31,644 nucleotides of DNA, taken from Desulfobulbaceae bacterium (GTDB lineage Bacteria > Desulfobacterota > Desulfobulbia > Desulfobulbales > SURF-16). Shown one piece after another: positions 6,426 through 14,469 of the stretch. A program made the translations under genes and the position numbers. The notes under the pieces are model-generated. The model saw nothing but the letters and a program-made list of their open reading frames with translations. It ran no database searches and was not told where the DNA came from. The stretch's first letter is position 1, and the number at the start of each line of letters is the position of its first letter. The stretch spans positions 1-31,644 of the forward strand of contig JALNXE010000047.1 in NCBI GenBank assembly GCA_023230525.1. Direction: 5' to 3'.

Positions 6426-9416
6426 CTAAATATTTAATTTCGCCAGCAAATCAAACAGATATATACCGCCGACCCCGCCGAATGGGATAAGCAGGGCCTG
6501 CAGGACCGGATGCTGGGTAAATGGCGCGAATGCCCCCTGGCGGCTCGATCTGACCTCGCTCAGGGCAAATTCGATCTGGCTGGCCAGGCTCTGGCCTTCA
6601 GTCTTATCCGCCAGAGTTCCGGCTAATTGCTTGGTGAGGCGCTGTATCGCGGCCGCCCTGGCCCGCTCAGCCGAACGTCTGAGAACAAAGGCGGAGCTCC
6701 AGGCATAGAGGGCGCCCAGGGTAAGGATGATTCCCAGCCCTATGGGCAGGTGCCAGTTGTCGAAATAATTGATCCGGGCCATGAACAGGATGAGCCAGAT
6801 GCTAAAGGGATAAAAGATGAGCTTGCCAAGGGCCTCGGTACGTATGGCGATCAGACGAATCAGCATCCAGTCCTGGAGGGCTTCATCTTCCTGAATATCG
6901 TCTTTCCCGCAGAATCGCCTCACCGAACCCCTTGGCCATTGCGGCAGTTTTCCGGCCAGGATGATGAAACGCCGGAAGGTCCGGGTTACGTCAAAAACGT
7001 AAAAGTTCAAAACGATAAAAAAAACGACGCTGAGCAGCAGGGCAATCTTGTCGGCCCCCCAGCTCAGGGCGCCGCGCACCGGCGTCACGGGTTTCCCGAA
7101 CGTCAGGAAAATCAGCAGGCACAGGACCATGTATAAAAAGATGATGGGGGCCAGGCGGATGAGGCGATAGCCCAGCGAGTCCCGGCGCAGATAGGCGTTC
7201 CACAAGTCGGCCATGTTGGCCACCTTCCCCTCCCTTTGTGCATCCCAGTTGTAATTCACGGTGTCACAGAATCGGTTCACCACCCCGGTGACCCTGGGCC
7301 GCAAACCGTTTCCCCCCGCCTGGTCCTTGCCGGGTGAAACCTCCCCGGCGGCAGCTAAACCGAAATCCCCGGCAATCTTTAGTCTGTTTTTTTTCAGACC
7401 GGCGGATGAATACAACAGGAAGAAAAAAGAGAGAAACACGGCGGTCAAACGCAGAATTTCCGTAGGCCAGATACTCACGCCTTCATCCCAGGAGAATGGT
7501 TCCTCGCCGGGAAGGTGGATGAGGTAAAATAACCAGCCGATGAAAACCAGCAGCCCGGCAGCAAGCGCCAAGGCCGGATACCTTCGACCGCTGATGGTTG
7601 CCTTAATGGCTGTTTTGACCGTGTGGCTGGAAAAATAGAGGAGGAGGAAAATAGCCAGGGCAATGGCCACGATTTTTGCCCCAAACCCCAGGGTTGCGTT
7701 TGCATCCCCGGCCGCCGCCGCTGCGGGAGAAGTTGCGCCGGACAGTTCAACGGCGCTGTGGCGGCCGATTTCAAATATTCTCGGCTCCTTAATATATTGA
7801 ATATTTCCAGGATGTTCTGGCATGGCTGTTGCGAGTGCCTGCAAGGTTGCGGCGAAAATGGAGGACTGGTAATTGCTGCGGAACGACAGGGGGATTTTTT
7901 TGGGTGGCGCTGCTGTCTTCTGGACCGCGGCTTCCTTCTCCTGCCACTTGAGACCGTAGCTTGAAGCCACGACCAGATTGCGCGTCCATTTGCTATTGTC
8001 CGGGTGCAACAGCCGGGCATCGAGGTCGGTGGTGAAAAATATGACATCCGGAAATTTCTGGCGCAACGCCTGCAGCACCAGGTATTTATCGTAAAAATCG
8101 CTGCCCAGGACACCGATTGCCCTGATGGAGCCCTTCTTGGGTTCAAGTTGCAGCCGTTCGATTTCGTATGCCTCGCCGGCCAGCCTCCTCAGGTAATCGT
8201 ACTGGCTCTCGCCGATGGGCCTTTCCAGATGTTTGACCTTGGTGCCGTCGCCTTCGCCGGATTCGGGCGTGTCGTTTTTCTTCTCTTCTTTTTGTCCGGG
8301 AAGGCTCCCGTCGATGCCGCGCATATAGCTGAAGTGGATCAGTCTATCCCCGGCTATCCCTTTTTCCGCAAAAACCTGCTCGTAGATGCGCAGAAGCGAG
8401 CGGGCATACAGGGTGTCCCATTCGGCCACCAGCATGATGTAGCCATTGTCCCTGTCGGCAGCCACCCGGCGAAGTTCCAGTTCAGTCAGCAGTTTCTCGG
8501 CCAGCATCCGGTCCGAGGCGATGGTGCGGGTGAAAGTAATCTTTTTTTCAGCAAATTTGCTGATAACCTGTTTTTCGGGGGAATCGGCGGACGTCCGTTC
8601 ACCGGCTTTCGCCCCGCCCAGCGTGGCGAGCAACAGGGAATCATCCATGGTCGCCGTAGCCGAGTAGATCTCGAGTCCGGCCAGGCGCTCGTCGAAGGTG
8701 CCGAGTTCCGCCACCATTCGCTGCAGGCTGGTCGATCCGGCCGGTCCGATGATTTTCAGGTTTATGTTGTCTTTGAATTTCCCTCCCTGCTGCAGGCCCA
8801 GGCGGTCGGCCAGCCACCCGAGATTGGCGAGGGGCGCGCCGGGGAGGGGCGCGCCGGCGAAAACATCGTCGTTGATCCAGAGGACCAACACCGAATCCCT
8901 GTTGCCCGCGGCGTCATCGCTGGTGCGGGAGAACCATTCGAAAGGCATGATGTTCGACATGGAGATTGCTGCGGAGCCATTGTCAATCCGCAGGAAATCA
9001 AGGTGCTCAGGGTCATCCGGCACGTAGTCCCGTTGACCGAGGCCGGTCAGTACCGCATAGCGCCGCCGCAGCCGGTCTTCGGTCTCTTCAGCGTATGGCG
9101 CGCCGAAAACCATGACGCCGAGTATGGTCACCCGGCCTTTTCCGGCTCTGCGCCCTATCTGGGCCTGCAGGGAATTACCAATCCCGGCGGCCTCATTTGC
9201 GGCACTGTCGCCAGCCTTGGCGTGGTAATCCAGCACCGCCCTGAACGGTTCCTGCCATAATCTGGCTTTGGGCTTTTCCGCGGGATCGCGGATATCGGAA
9301 ACATCGGGGCGGGACCCGACAAAGGGCATATCGCTAAACTGCAGAAACCCAAGGGCCGCGAGGAGCAGCAGCAATCCTGAGAGGGGGAAAATATTATTTT
9401 TGTCATTTTCAGCCAT
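6426..9416 (-). CDS. Large membrane protein of unknown function with periplasmic domain
   Basis: A 996-residue protein that I cannot assign to a named family. A signal-anchor lies at residues 11-28. Then comes a soluble region of about 550 residues, probably periplasmic. Segment 430-490 ('IRAIGVLGSDFYDKYLVLQA', 'FPDVIFFTTDLDARLLHP', 'LVVASSYGL') resembles type 1 periplasmic-binding folds. An Ala-rich linker lies near 560-576. Further membrane segments are seen at about 579-596, 613-633, 652-671, 752-773, 789-809, 865-880 and 891-911, perhaps also 970-988. Charged loops at 675-750 and 815-862 would be cytoplasmic or periplasmic. On the minus strand AAGGAG lies just before the ATG at 9414-9416. 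It is alone on this strand. A sensor, a transporter or an envelope assembly protein are all possible; no catalytic motif is visible. Confidence 0.8.
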   Translation of the reverse strand: MAENDKNNIFPLSGLLLLLAALGFLQFSDMPFVGSRPDVSDIRDPAEKPKARLWQEPFRAVLDYHAKAGDSAANEAAGIGNSLQAQIGRRAGKGRVTILGVMVFGAPYAEETEDRLRRRYAVLTGLGQRDYVPDDPEHLDFLRIDNGSAAISMSNIMPFEWFSRTSDDAAGNRDSVLVLWINDDVFAGAPLPGAPLANLGWLADRLGLQQGGKFKDNINLKIIGPAGSTSLQRMVAELGTFDERLAGLEIYSATATMDDSLLLATLGGAKAGERTSADSPEKQVISKFAEKKITFTRTIASDRMLAEKLLTELELRRVAADRDNGYIMLVAEWDTLYARSLLRIYEQVFAEKGIAGDRLIHFSYMRGIDGSLPGQKEEKKNDTPESGEGDGTKVKHLERPIGESQYDYLRRLAGEAYEIERLQLEPKKGSIRAIGVLGSDFYDKYLVLQALRQKFPDVIFFTTDLDARLLHPDNSKWTRNLVVASSYGLKWQEKEAAVQKTAAPPKKIPLSFRSNYQSSIFAATLQALATAMPEHPGNIQYIKEPRIFEIGRHSAVELSGATSPAAAAAGDANATLGFGAKIVAIALAIFLLLYFSSHTVKTAIKATISGRRYPALALAAGLLVFIGWLFYLIHLPGEEPFSWDEGVSIWPTEILRLTAVFLSFFFLLYSSAGLKKNRLKIAGDFGLAAAGEVSPGKDQAGGNGLRPRVTGVVNRFCDTVNYNWDAQREGKVANMADLWNAYLRRDSLGYRLIRLAPIIFLYMVLCLLIFLTFGKPVTPVRGALSWGADKIALLLSVVFFIVLNFYVFDVTRTFRRFIILAGKLPQWPRGSVRRFCGKDDIQEDEALQDWMLIRLIAIRTEALGKLIFYPFSIWLILFMARINYFDNWHLPIGLGIILTLGALYAWSSAFVLRRSAERARAAAIQRLTKQLAGTLADKTEGQSLASQIEFALSEVRSSRQGAFAPFTQHPVLQALLIPFGGVGGIYLFDLLAKLNI

Positions 9417-9862
9417 GACGAACTCCTTATGGAGAGTTCACGGTCAGTTCACTGCAGGGACTTATGAGGTTATAAAAAATACTGTTTAATAACAACCAGT
9501 CAGGGGCAATCCGGAAACATCATAACAAACTGTTGCGTTTTTCTTGGAATATGTCAACCAAAACAAATTGCCGGCATTCACCCTCGTCAAATAATTTCCC
9601 GGTCAGGCAACTGATGTCCGGCAGGGAGGGATTTTGTCCCGCCGGACAGGATGGAAAAACCGCCTTTTTCTCCTTCAGCCTGCCGTTATTCTCCCCCCCT
9701 TTTGCCAATGCCGGGGCGGCCTTGATCGCGATCAACGGGTTTTTGCTTCCGGCTGGCAGAGTTATTGCTATGATTGCACGTCAGGCTCTTGCTGCCCGAC
9801 GCCAGGTCGAGGTCAGTGGTAAAGAGCCTGGACCGCAAGGTGGGAAGCCAAGGAGGAACCAT
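9417..9862. other. Divergent intergenic region with FNR-type box and hairpins
   Basis: A 446-base gap between the minus-strand membrane protein and the SDR gene. It holds a hairpin TGTCCGGC (9615-9622) / GCCGGACA (9641-9648), the palindrome at 9722-9735, a possible extended -10 (TGCTATGAT near 9766-9774), and a hairpin CAGGCTCTT (9782-9790) / AAGAGCCTG (9822-9830) in the presumed leader of the SDR gene. No further gene was found. Confidence 0.5.
9722..9735. promoter_or_regulatory. FNR/DNR-type operator TTGAT-N4-ATCAA
   Basis: TTGATCGCGATCAA is a perfect 14-base palindrome with the exact FNR consensus TTGAT-N4-ATCAA. It lies about 128 bases before the SDR start and about 30 bases upstream of a TATGAT-like -10, the distance expected for a CRP/FNR-family activator. 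The identity of the regulator is inferred; NO- and oxygen-sensing members share this site. Confidence 0.55.
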
Positions 9863-10606
9863 ATGAACCATCGACTTGCAAATAAACGGGCATTGGTAAC
9901 CGGCGGCAGCCGGGGTATCGGCGCTGCCATTGTTCGAAGGCTGGCCGCGGAAGGCGCGCAGGTGGCGCTGACCTATGTCAGCAATCCGGCCAAAGCCGAG
10001 GAAACGGTGCAGGCCGCCCGGGCGCTGGGGGTGAAGGCCCTGGCCATCCAGGCCGACAGCGCCGACGCCGGGGCGTTGACTGCGGCGGTTGACAAAGCCG
10101 CGAATGAACTGGGGGGCATCGATATCCTGGTCAACAGCGCCGGCATCGCCGTCATGGCGCCGCTGGACGAGTTTCGCCTCGAAGATCTGGACCGCACCCT
10201 GGCGGTGAACGTGCGGGCCGTGTTCGTCGCCACCCAGGCCGCGGCGAAACACATGAAAGAGGGCGGGCGCATCATCTGCATCGGCAGCTGCAACGCCGAA
10301 CGAATGCCCTTTGCCGGCGGCGGGGTTTACGCCATGAGCAAGGCCGCTCTGGTGGGGCTGGTCAAGGGACTGGCGCGGGATCTCGGACCGCGGGGCATCA
10401 CCATCAACAACGTGCAGCCAGGCCCGGTGGACACCGACATGAATCCGGCCACCACTGATTTCGCCAAAACACTGATCCAGTTGATGGCCTTGCCCCGCTA
10501 TGGCACCGGCGACGAGATCGCCTCACTGGTGGCCTATCTGGCCAGCCCCGAGGCAGGCTACCTGACCGGGGCCAGTCTGACCATCGACGGCGGGTTCACC
10601 GCCTAG
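9863..10606 (+). CDS. Short-chain dehydrogenase/reductase, BdcA/FabG-like
   Basis: A 247-residue classical SDR. The nucleotide-binding motif 'TGGSRGIG' is at 13-20, 'NSAG' at 91-94, the catalytic Ser at 142, and Tyr156-x3-Lys160. The C-terminal 'ASLTIDGGFTA' is typical. Segments 'IGSCNAERMPFAG', 'GLARDLGPRGITIN' and 'QPGPVDTDMNPA' resemble E. coli BdcA more than FabG. BdcA is a SDR that binds c-di-GMP and affects biofilm dispersal. The substrate here is unknown. The ATG at 9863 has a perfect AGGAGG (9851-9856); the open frame upstream is noise. The FNR-type box and a leader hairpin upstream suggest control by oxygen or NO. It stands alone, followed by a dispersed repeat. Confidence 0.85.
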   Translation: MNHRLANKRALVTGGSRGIGAAIVRRLAAEGAQVALTYVSNPAKAEETVQAARALGVKALAIQADSADAGALTAAVDKAANELGGIDILVNSAGIAVMAPLDEFRLEDLDRTLAVNVRAVFVATQAAAKHMKEGGRIICIGSCNAERMPFAGGGVYAMSKAALVGLVKGLARDLGPRGITINNVQPGPVDTDMNPATTDFAKTLIQLMALPRYGTGDEIASLVAYLASPEAGYLTGASLTIDGGFTA

Positions 10607-10678
10607 TTTTGCTGCCTTTTGAGCCGAGAAAACCATTGACCGCAAATCAAATATTGAATTCGCAAAAACTGAAAATTA

Positions 10679-10785
10679 ACCACGGAGAGCACAAAGCCCG
10701 CAGAGATAACTTGCTGAAAATGAAAATATTTTCTCTGTGATCTCGGTGTGTTCTGTGGTGAAAATAGACTTTTTACGAGTTCATC
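10679..10785. repeat. Dispersed hairpin repeat, copy 2
   Basis: The fullest copy: left arm from ACCACGGAGAGCACAAAG, AT-rich centre, right arm with CTCTGTGATCTCGGTG and TTCTGTGGTGA, then ACTTTTTACGAG. It matches copy 1 (2681-2763) almost base for base from AGATAACTTGCTGAAAA onward. It sits between the SDR and pirin genes. Confidence 0.8.
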
Positions 10786-10812
10786 AAACATTTCCTTAAG
10801 CAGGAGGCAAAG

Positions 10813-11718
10813 ATGACATCCGTGCGCAGGATCAGCAAAATCTGGAAGAGCAAACCGACCATCGAGGGTGCCGGGGTCCATCTGAAACGGGCCTTCGGTT
10901 ACAATCAGATTCCCCTGTTCGACCCCTTCCTCATGCTGGATGATTTCCATTCCAGCTATCCCCCGGACTATCTCCAGGGATTTCCCTGGCACCCCCACCG
11001 GGGCATCGAGACCATCACCTATGTCCTGCATGGCAGGGTGGAGCACGGCGACAGCATGGGCAACAAGGGGGTCATTGAGTCAGGGGACGTGCAGTGGATG
11101 ACCGCCGGCAGCGGCATCATCCACCAGGAGATGCCCCGGGGCGATGAGGACGGCCTGCTGTGGGGATTCCAGTTTTGGGCCAACCTGCCCGCCTCCCGCA
11201 AGATGATGGACCCGCGCTACCGCGGCATCACCGCGGCCGGGATCCCGGAGGTGACCATGGGGGAGGTCCAGGTCAGGATCATCTGCGGCGAAGTCGCCGG
11301 GGTGCAGGGGCCGGTGCGGGACGTGGTCATTGATCCCGAGTATCTGGACGTGACCGTGCCGCCGGAGACCACCTTCACCCATCCGATCCGGCACGGCCAC
11401 AAGGCCTTTGCCTATGTGGTGGACGGCGAGGGCTATTTTGATCCGGAACGCAACGCCTATGCCCACGAAGTGGTGGGGGCCAACTACTTTGACATGAAGA
11501 GGAATTGCGCCTGCAGCGCGGAGAATCTCATTCTTTACGAGGACGGCGATGCGGTGGCCATCACCACCCGCGGCAAGCCCGTCCGTTTCCTGCTGGTGTC
11601 AGGGCAGCCCATCGGCGAACCCATCGCCTGGTATGGACCCATTGTCATGAATACCCGGGAGGAGCTGCAGATTGCCTTCGAGGAATACGAGAAAGGCACC
11701 TTCATCAAACACATTTAA
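10813..11718 (+). CDS. Pirin family protein
   Basis: A 301-residue bicupin of the pirin family. The N-terminal cupin has the metal ligands at His60, His62, His104 and Glu106 ('WHPHRGIETI' and 'SGIIHQEMP'). The spacing equals that in human pirin and E. coli YhhW. The C-terminal cupin starts near 175 and lacks a full ligand set, as is usual. Bacterial pirins bind Fe or other metals; some have quercetin dioxygenase activity and some act on redox partners. The true role here is unknown. The start at 10813 has AGGAGG at 10802-10807. The next gene starts 11 bases after its stop, so they are probably co-transcribed. Confidence 0.92.
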   Translation: MTSVRRISKIWKSKPTIEGAGVHLKRAFGYNQIPLFDPFLMLDDFHSSYPPDYLQGFPWHPHRGIETITYVLHGRVEHGDSMGNKGVIESGDVQWMTAGSGIIHQEMPRGDEDGLLWGFQFWANLPASRKMMDPRYRGITAAGIPEVTMGEVQVRIICGEVAGVQGPVRDVVIDPEYLDVTVPPETTFTHPIRHGHKAFAYVVDGEGYFDPERNAYAHEVVGANYFDMKRNCACSAENLILYEDGDAVAITTRGKPVRFLLVSGQPIGEPIAWYGPIVMNTREELQIAFEEYEKGTFIKHI

Positions 11719-11729
11719 GGATCGGAACA

Positions 11730-12455
11730 ATGCAACGCTCTTCCATGACCAGGGCCGTCTGCCTTGTTTTTTTTCTGCTCCTGACCGGGGCTGCCGGCCA
11801 GGCGGCGGAATCCACCGGCGGCTGCCATTGTTTCCGGGAGCGGGCCTTTGTGCCGGCCGAACCCTTTGCCGCTGACGATTATATTCTGGCGACTTCCTTT
11901 AACAGTCTGCTGGCCAAGGCCTTTGCCGTCAGCAAGCAGCAGATCGTCATGCTGAAGATGCGCGGCGGCGTAACCTCGGATGATCTGCTGATCGGCCTGA
12001 AAATCTCTCGGGCGACCGGGGTGGAGCTGCAGCAGCTGCTGGATGACCGCAAGCAAAAGGGCCGCTGGCAGGAGGTGCTCGCTGCCTTGCCGCTGGCCGA
12101 AAAAATCAGGGGGGACGAGATGCTGGAAGAAATCAGAACCGGTCTGCCCGATGCAGAAGCCGGCCGCCTGGCCGCGGATGAACTGATCGCCGGATTTTTT
12201 TCAGCCCCGCCGGCAGAGGTGGCTTCCTTGCGGAAATCGGGCCTCAATGACAAGGAAATGACCCTGCTGTTTCTGTTGGCCCACATCAGCGGCAAGCCCC
12301 CGGAAGTGCTGGCCGCCAGCCAAAAGCAGAACGGCAAAAGCTGGAGTGCAACAGCCTTTGCCCTCGGCGTCACCCCGGCGGATGCCGGCAAGCTGATTCT
12401 CCAGTATCCGGACAAAACCCTGCCAAAGCAGTCCCCTGGCCCCGGCGGCCCGTAG
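11730..12455 (+). CDS. Secreted protein of unknown function
   Basis: A 241-residue protein. A Sec signal peptide covers residues 1-26 (positively charged start, hydrophobic 'VCLVFFLLLTGAAG', probable cleavage after 'GQA'). The mature N-terminus has a 'GGCHCF' Cys pair near residues 31-33, then helical segments: 'FAADDYILATSFNSLLAKAF', 'QQIVMLKMRGGVTSDDLLIG', and Leu/Ala-rich stretches to the end. I do not recognise the family. The weak GGA-containing SD and the 11-base gap after pirin suggest translation from the pirin mRNA. A perfect hairpin directly after the stop is a likely terminator. It probably acts in the periplasm. Confidence 0.7.
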   Translation: MQRSSMTRAVCLVFFLLLTGAAGQAAESTGGCHCFRERAFVPAEPFAADDYILATSFNSLLAKAFAVSKQQIVMLKMRGGVTSDDLLIGLKISRATGVELQQLLDDRKQKGRWQEVLAALPLAEKIRGDEMLEEIRTGLPDAEAGRLAADELIAGFFSAPPAEVASLRKSGLNDKEMTLLFLLAHISGKPPEVLAASQKQNGKSWSATAFALGVTPADAGKLILQYPDKTLPKQSPGPGGP

Positions 12456-12475
12456 GGGCGGTTCGCGAACCGCCC
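12456..12475. terminator. Bidirectional hairpin between convergent genes
   Basis: GGGCGGTTCGCGAACCGCCC is a perfect 20-base palindrome that starts right after the TAG of the secreted protein gene and ends 4 bases before the end of the minus-strand peptidase gene. It is followed by TTGTT on the plus strand. Such palindromes also occur as dispersed repeats in many genomes. A terminator role is likely by position. Confidence 0.6.
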
Positions 12476-12479
12476 TTGT

Positions 12480-13913
12480 TCAATCCCGGCAGTAGCTGCC
12501 CAACAGGGCGGCGGTGAGCCGGTAAATTTTCTCCAGCGAAGGCAGATGGAGTTTTTCATCGGGCGAATGGGGATTTTTGATGGTGGGGCCGATGGAAATC
12601 ATGTCCATGCCCTGGTACTTCGCGCCGATGATGCCGCATTCCAGGCCGGCATGAATGATCTCGATGGCCGGTTCCGCGGCGAAAAGTTGCCGGTAAATCC
12701 TTTTGGACCTGGCCAGCAGATCGGAGTCGAGATCCGGCTGCCAGCCCGGATAGCCGTTGCCGGTCAGCACCCCGGCGCCGGCCAGCCGGGCCAGGGCCGC
12801 GATCCTGCCGCTCAGCCCGTCGATGCCATAGGCCTTGTCGCTGCGCTGGCTGAAGAGCAGGTGCAGCTCCTTTCCTTTTTCCCGGATGGTGGCGAAATTG
12901 ACCGAGGTTTCCACCAGGCCGGGCACCTCCCGAGACATGGCCGTCACCCCGTCCGGGGCCGCCTGCAGCAGATCGAGCAGGCGGTCGGTGAGCTCCCCGG
13001 CAAAGACCCGGTCCATGGTTTCCGGCACCGCTTGCAGGGAGACGGCAAGTTTGGGCTCGTTGGGGTATTCCTGGGAAAATCTCTCCTGCAGCCGGCTGGC
13101 CAACCCGCTAAGCCGCGGCCCATCGGCCGGATTGGCGGCAAAACGGGCCGAGGCCTCCCTGGCTATGGCATTATGGGCGCTGCCGCCGGAAATTGCGGCC
13201 AGCCGGATTGGCGTCAGCCCATGAAGGGCGGCCAGCAGGCGGGCCAGCAGCACATTGGCATTGGCCCGCCGCTCGTTGATGTTAACCCCGGAATGTCCTC
13301 CCTGCAGGCCGCTGACCTTCAGCTCAAAGAGCAGGCCGGACTCCGGGAAAGACGCATACTCCAGGGGCAAAACCATGGTGCTCTCCCGGCCCCCGGCGCA
13401 GCCGATGGTAAAGACGCCTTCGTCCTCGGAATCGAGATTGATCAGCACCCTGCCGGTAAAAAAGCCGGGCTCCAGCGAGGACGCGCCGGTCAGCCCGCTC
13501 TCCTCGTCCACCGTGCAGAGCAGCTCCAGCGGGGGATGAACCAGGGTCTGATCCTCGGCCAGGGTCATGGCCAAGGCCAGGCCGGCCCCGTTGTCCGCCC
13601 CCAGGGTGGTCTCCGCGGCCCGCAGCCATTCCCCCTCGACCCGCAGCTTGAGCGGGTCACTGGTGAAATCATGGCCGCTGTCCCGGTTTTTCTCGCAGAC
13701 CATATCCAGGTGCCCCTGCAGGACAATGACCGGGGCCCGCTCCTGGCCGGGGCTGGCCGGTACGCAAACCAGCAGGTTGCCGGCCGCGTCGGTCCTGCTG
13801 GCAAAACCGTGCTTTCCGCCCCAGTCCTGGAGAAACTCCCGCACCTTTTCCTCGTGGCCGGAACAGCGGGGTATCCGGCTCAGTTCTCTGAAGTGATCCA
13901 CTACTGACTGCAT
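12480..13913 (-). CDS. pepD: Aminoacyl-histidine dipeptidase (PepD, peptidase M20C)
   Basis: A 477-residue cytosolic di-zinc dipeptidase. Metal-site motifs are in order: 'GHLDMV' with His68 and Asp70, 'LGADNGAG' with Asp107 bridging, and 'DEESGLTGA' with the catalytic Glu137 and ligand Glu138. A lid domain covers roughly 190-390, and 'NPHSPDEKL' near the C-terminus gives the last His ligand. The length equals E. coli PepD (485). It cleaves dipeptides, including Xaa-His. On the minus strand AGGAG lies 7-11 bases upstream of the ATG at 13911-13913. It appears monocistronic and converges with the secreted protein gene. Confidence 0.93.
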   Translation of the reverse strand: MQSVVDHFRELSRIPRCSGHEEKVREFLQDWGGKHGFASRTDAAGNLLVCVPASPGQERAPVIVLQGHLDMVCEKNRDSGHDFTSDPLKLRVEGEWLRAAETTLGADNGAGLALAMTLAEDQTLVHPPLELLCTVDEESGLTGASSLEPGFFTGRVLINLDSEDEGVFTIGCAGGRESTMVLPLEYASFPESGLLFELKVSGLQGGHSGVNINERRANANVLLARLLAALHGLTPIRLAAISGGSAHNAIAREASARFAANPADGPRLSGLASRLQERFSQEYPNEPKLAVSLQAVPETMDRVFAGELTDRLLDLLQAAPDGVTAMSREVPGLVETSVNFATIREKGKELHLLFSQRSDKAYGIDGLSGRIAALARLAGAGVLTGNGYPGWQPDLDSDLLARSKRIYRQLFAAEPAIEIIHAGLECGIIGAKYQGMDMISIGPTIKNPHSPDEKLHLPSLEKIYRLTAALLGSYCRD

Positions 13914-14469
13914 GGCAGCTCTCCTGAAATTGATTGTGTTTGGGGGATGAGTGAAAAACCAAAAAATTCACCACTGAGAGCACAGAGCCCACAGAGCTGA
14001 CTTGCTATATTCAACTTTCTGAGTTGTGGTAATGACTGGCTCATGCCAAAACATGCCAATTTTTTGCCATTTGATCAAGTAATCAGCAGAAAAATCTGAT
14101 TGCCTGATTCTGCCCCTGGCTTGTCGATTGTAACACCGATGGCTTGCCGGAACAAATGCCGCCTGGGGGAAAAAATAGCCTGTCCAAACAGGCCGGACTG
14201 ATTGCCGCGGGCAACCTGTCCTGTCTGGCAGGAAAAATCCTGCGGCAGGGGAAAATTCCGGGATCGCCAAGGAGCTGCGGCAACGCTAAATCAGCCATTT
14301 GCGCCGGGAACACGTCTGGCATCATTCTTGTAATTCCATATAGTTTCCATAGTTTTCATAGTTTTCCGGCCGCTTGCTGAAAGTTGCCGAAGTGCCGCCG
14401 GTCTTTGCCGTACCGGGCAGGCATGAATCCGGATGCTTCAATCCTGAACAATACCATGAGGAGGGGAAT
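13914..14469. other. Intergenic region between pepD and hcp
   Basis: A 556-base gap between divergent genes. It holds repeat copy 3 (13968-14006), a TGATCAAGTAATCA element at 14072-14085, and hairpins GCCTGT/ACAGGC (14178-14193) and GCAGGA/TCCTGC (14228-14243). Three ATAGTTT units at 9-base spacing lie at 14340-14346, 14349-14355 and 14358-14364. The first hairpin is preceded by AAAAAA, which gives a T-tract on the minus strand and makes it terminator-like in that direction. No gene was found. Confidence 0.5.
13968..14006. repeat. Dispersed hairpin repeat, partial copy 3
   Basis: TCACCACTGAGAGCACAGAG, CCCACAGAG, then GACTTGCT match the left arm of copy 2 at 10679-10713. The centre and right arm are missing. 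Confidence 0.65.

Noticed and set aside
9533..9862. Upstream in-frame extension of the SDR frame
   Set aside because: It would place FNR-box and hairpin sequence inside the protein; AGGAGG marks the ATG at 9863.
14072..14085. TGATCAAGTAATCA as an FNR box for hcp
   Set aside because: Half-site spacing differs from N4 and it lies nearly 400 bases before hcp; kept only as a weak resemblance.
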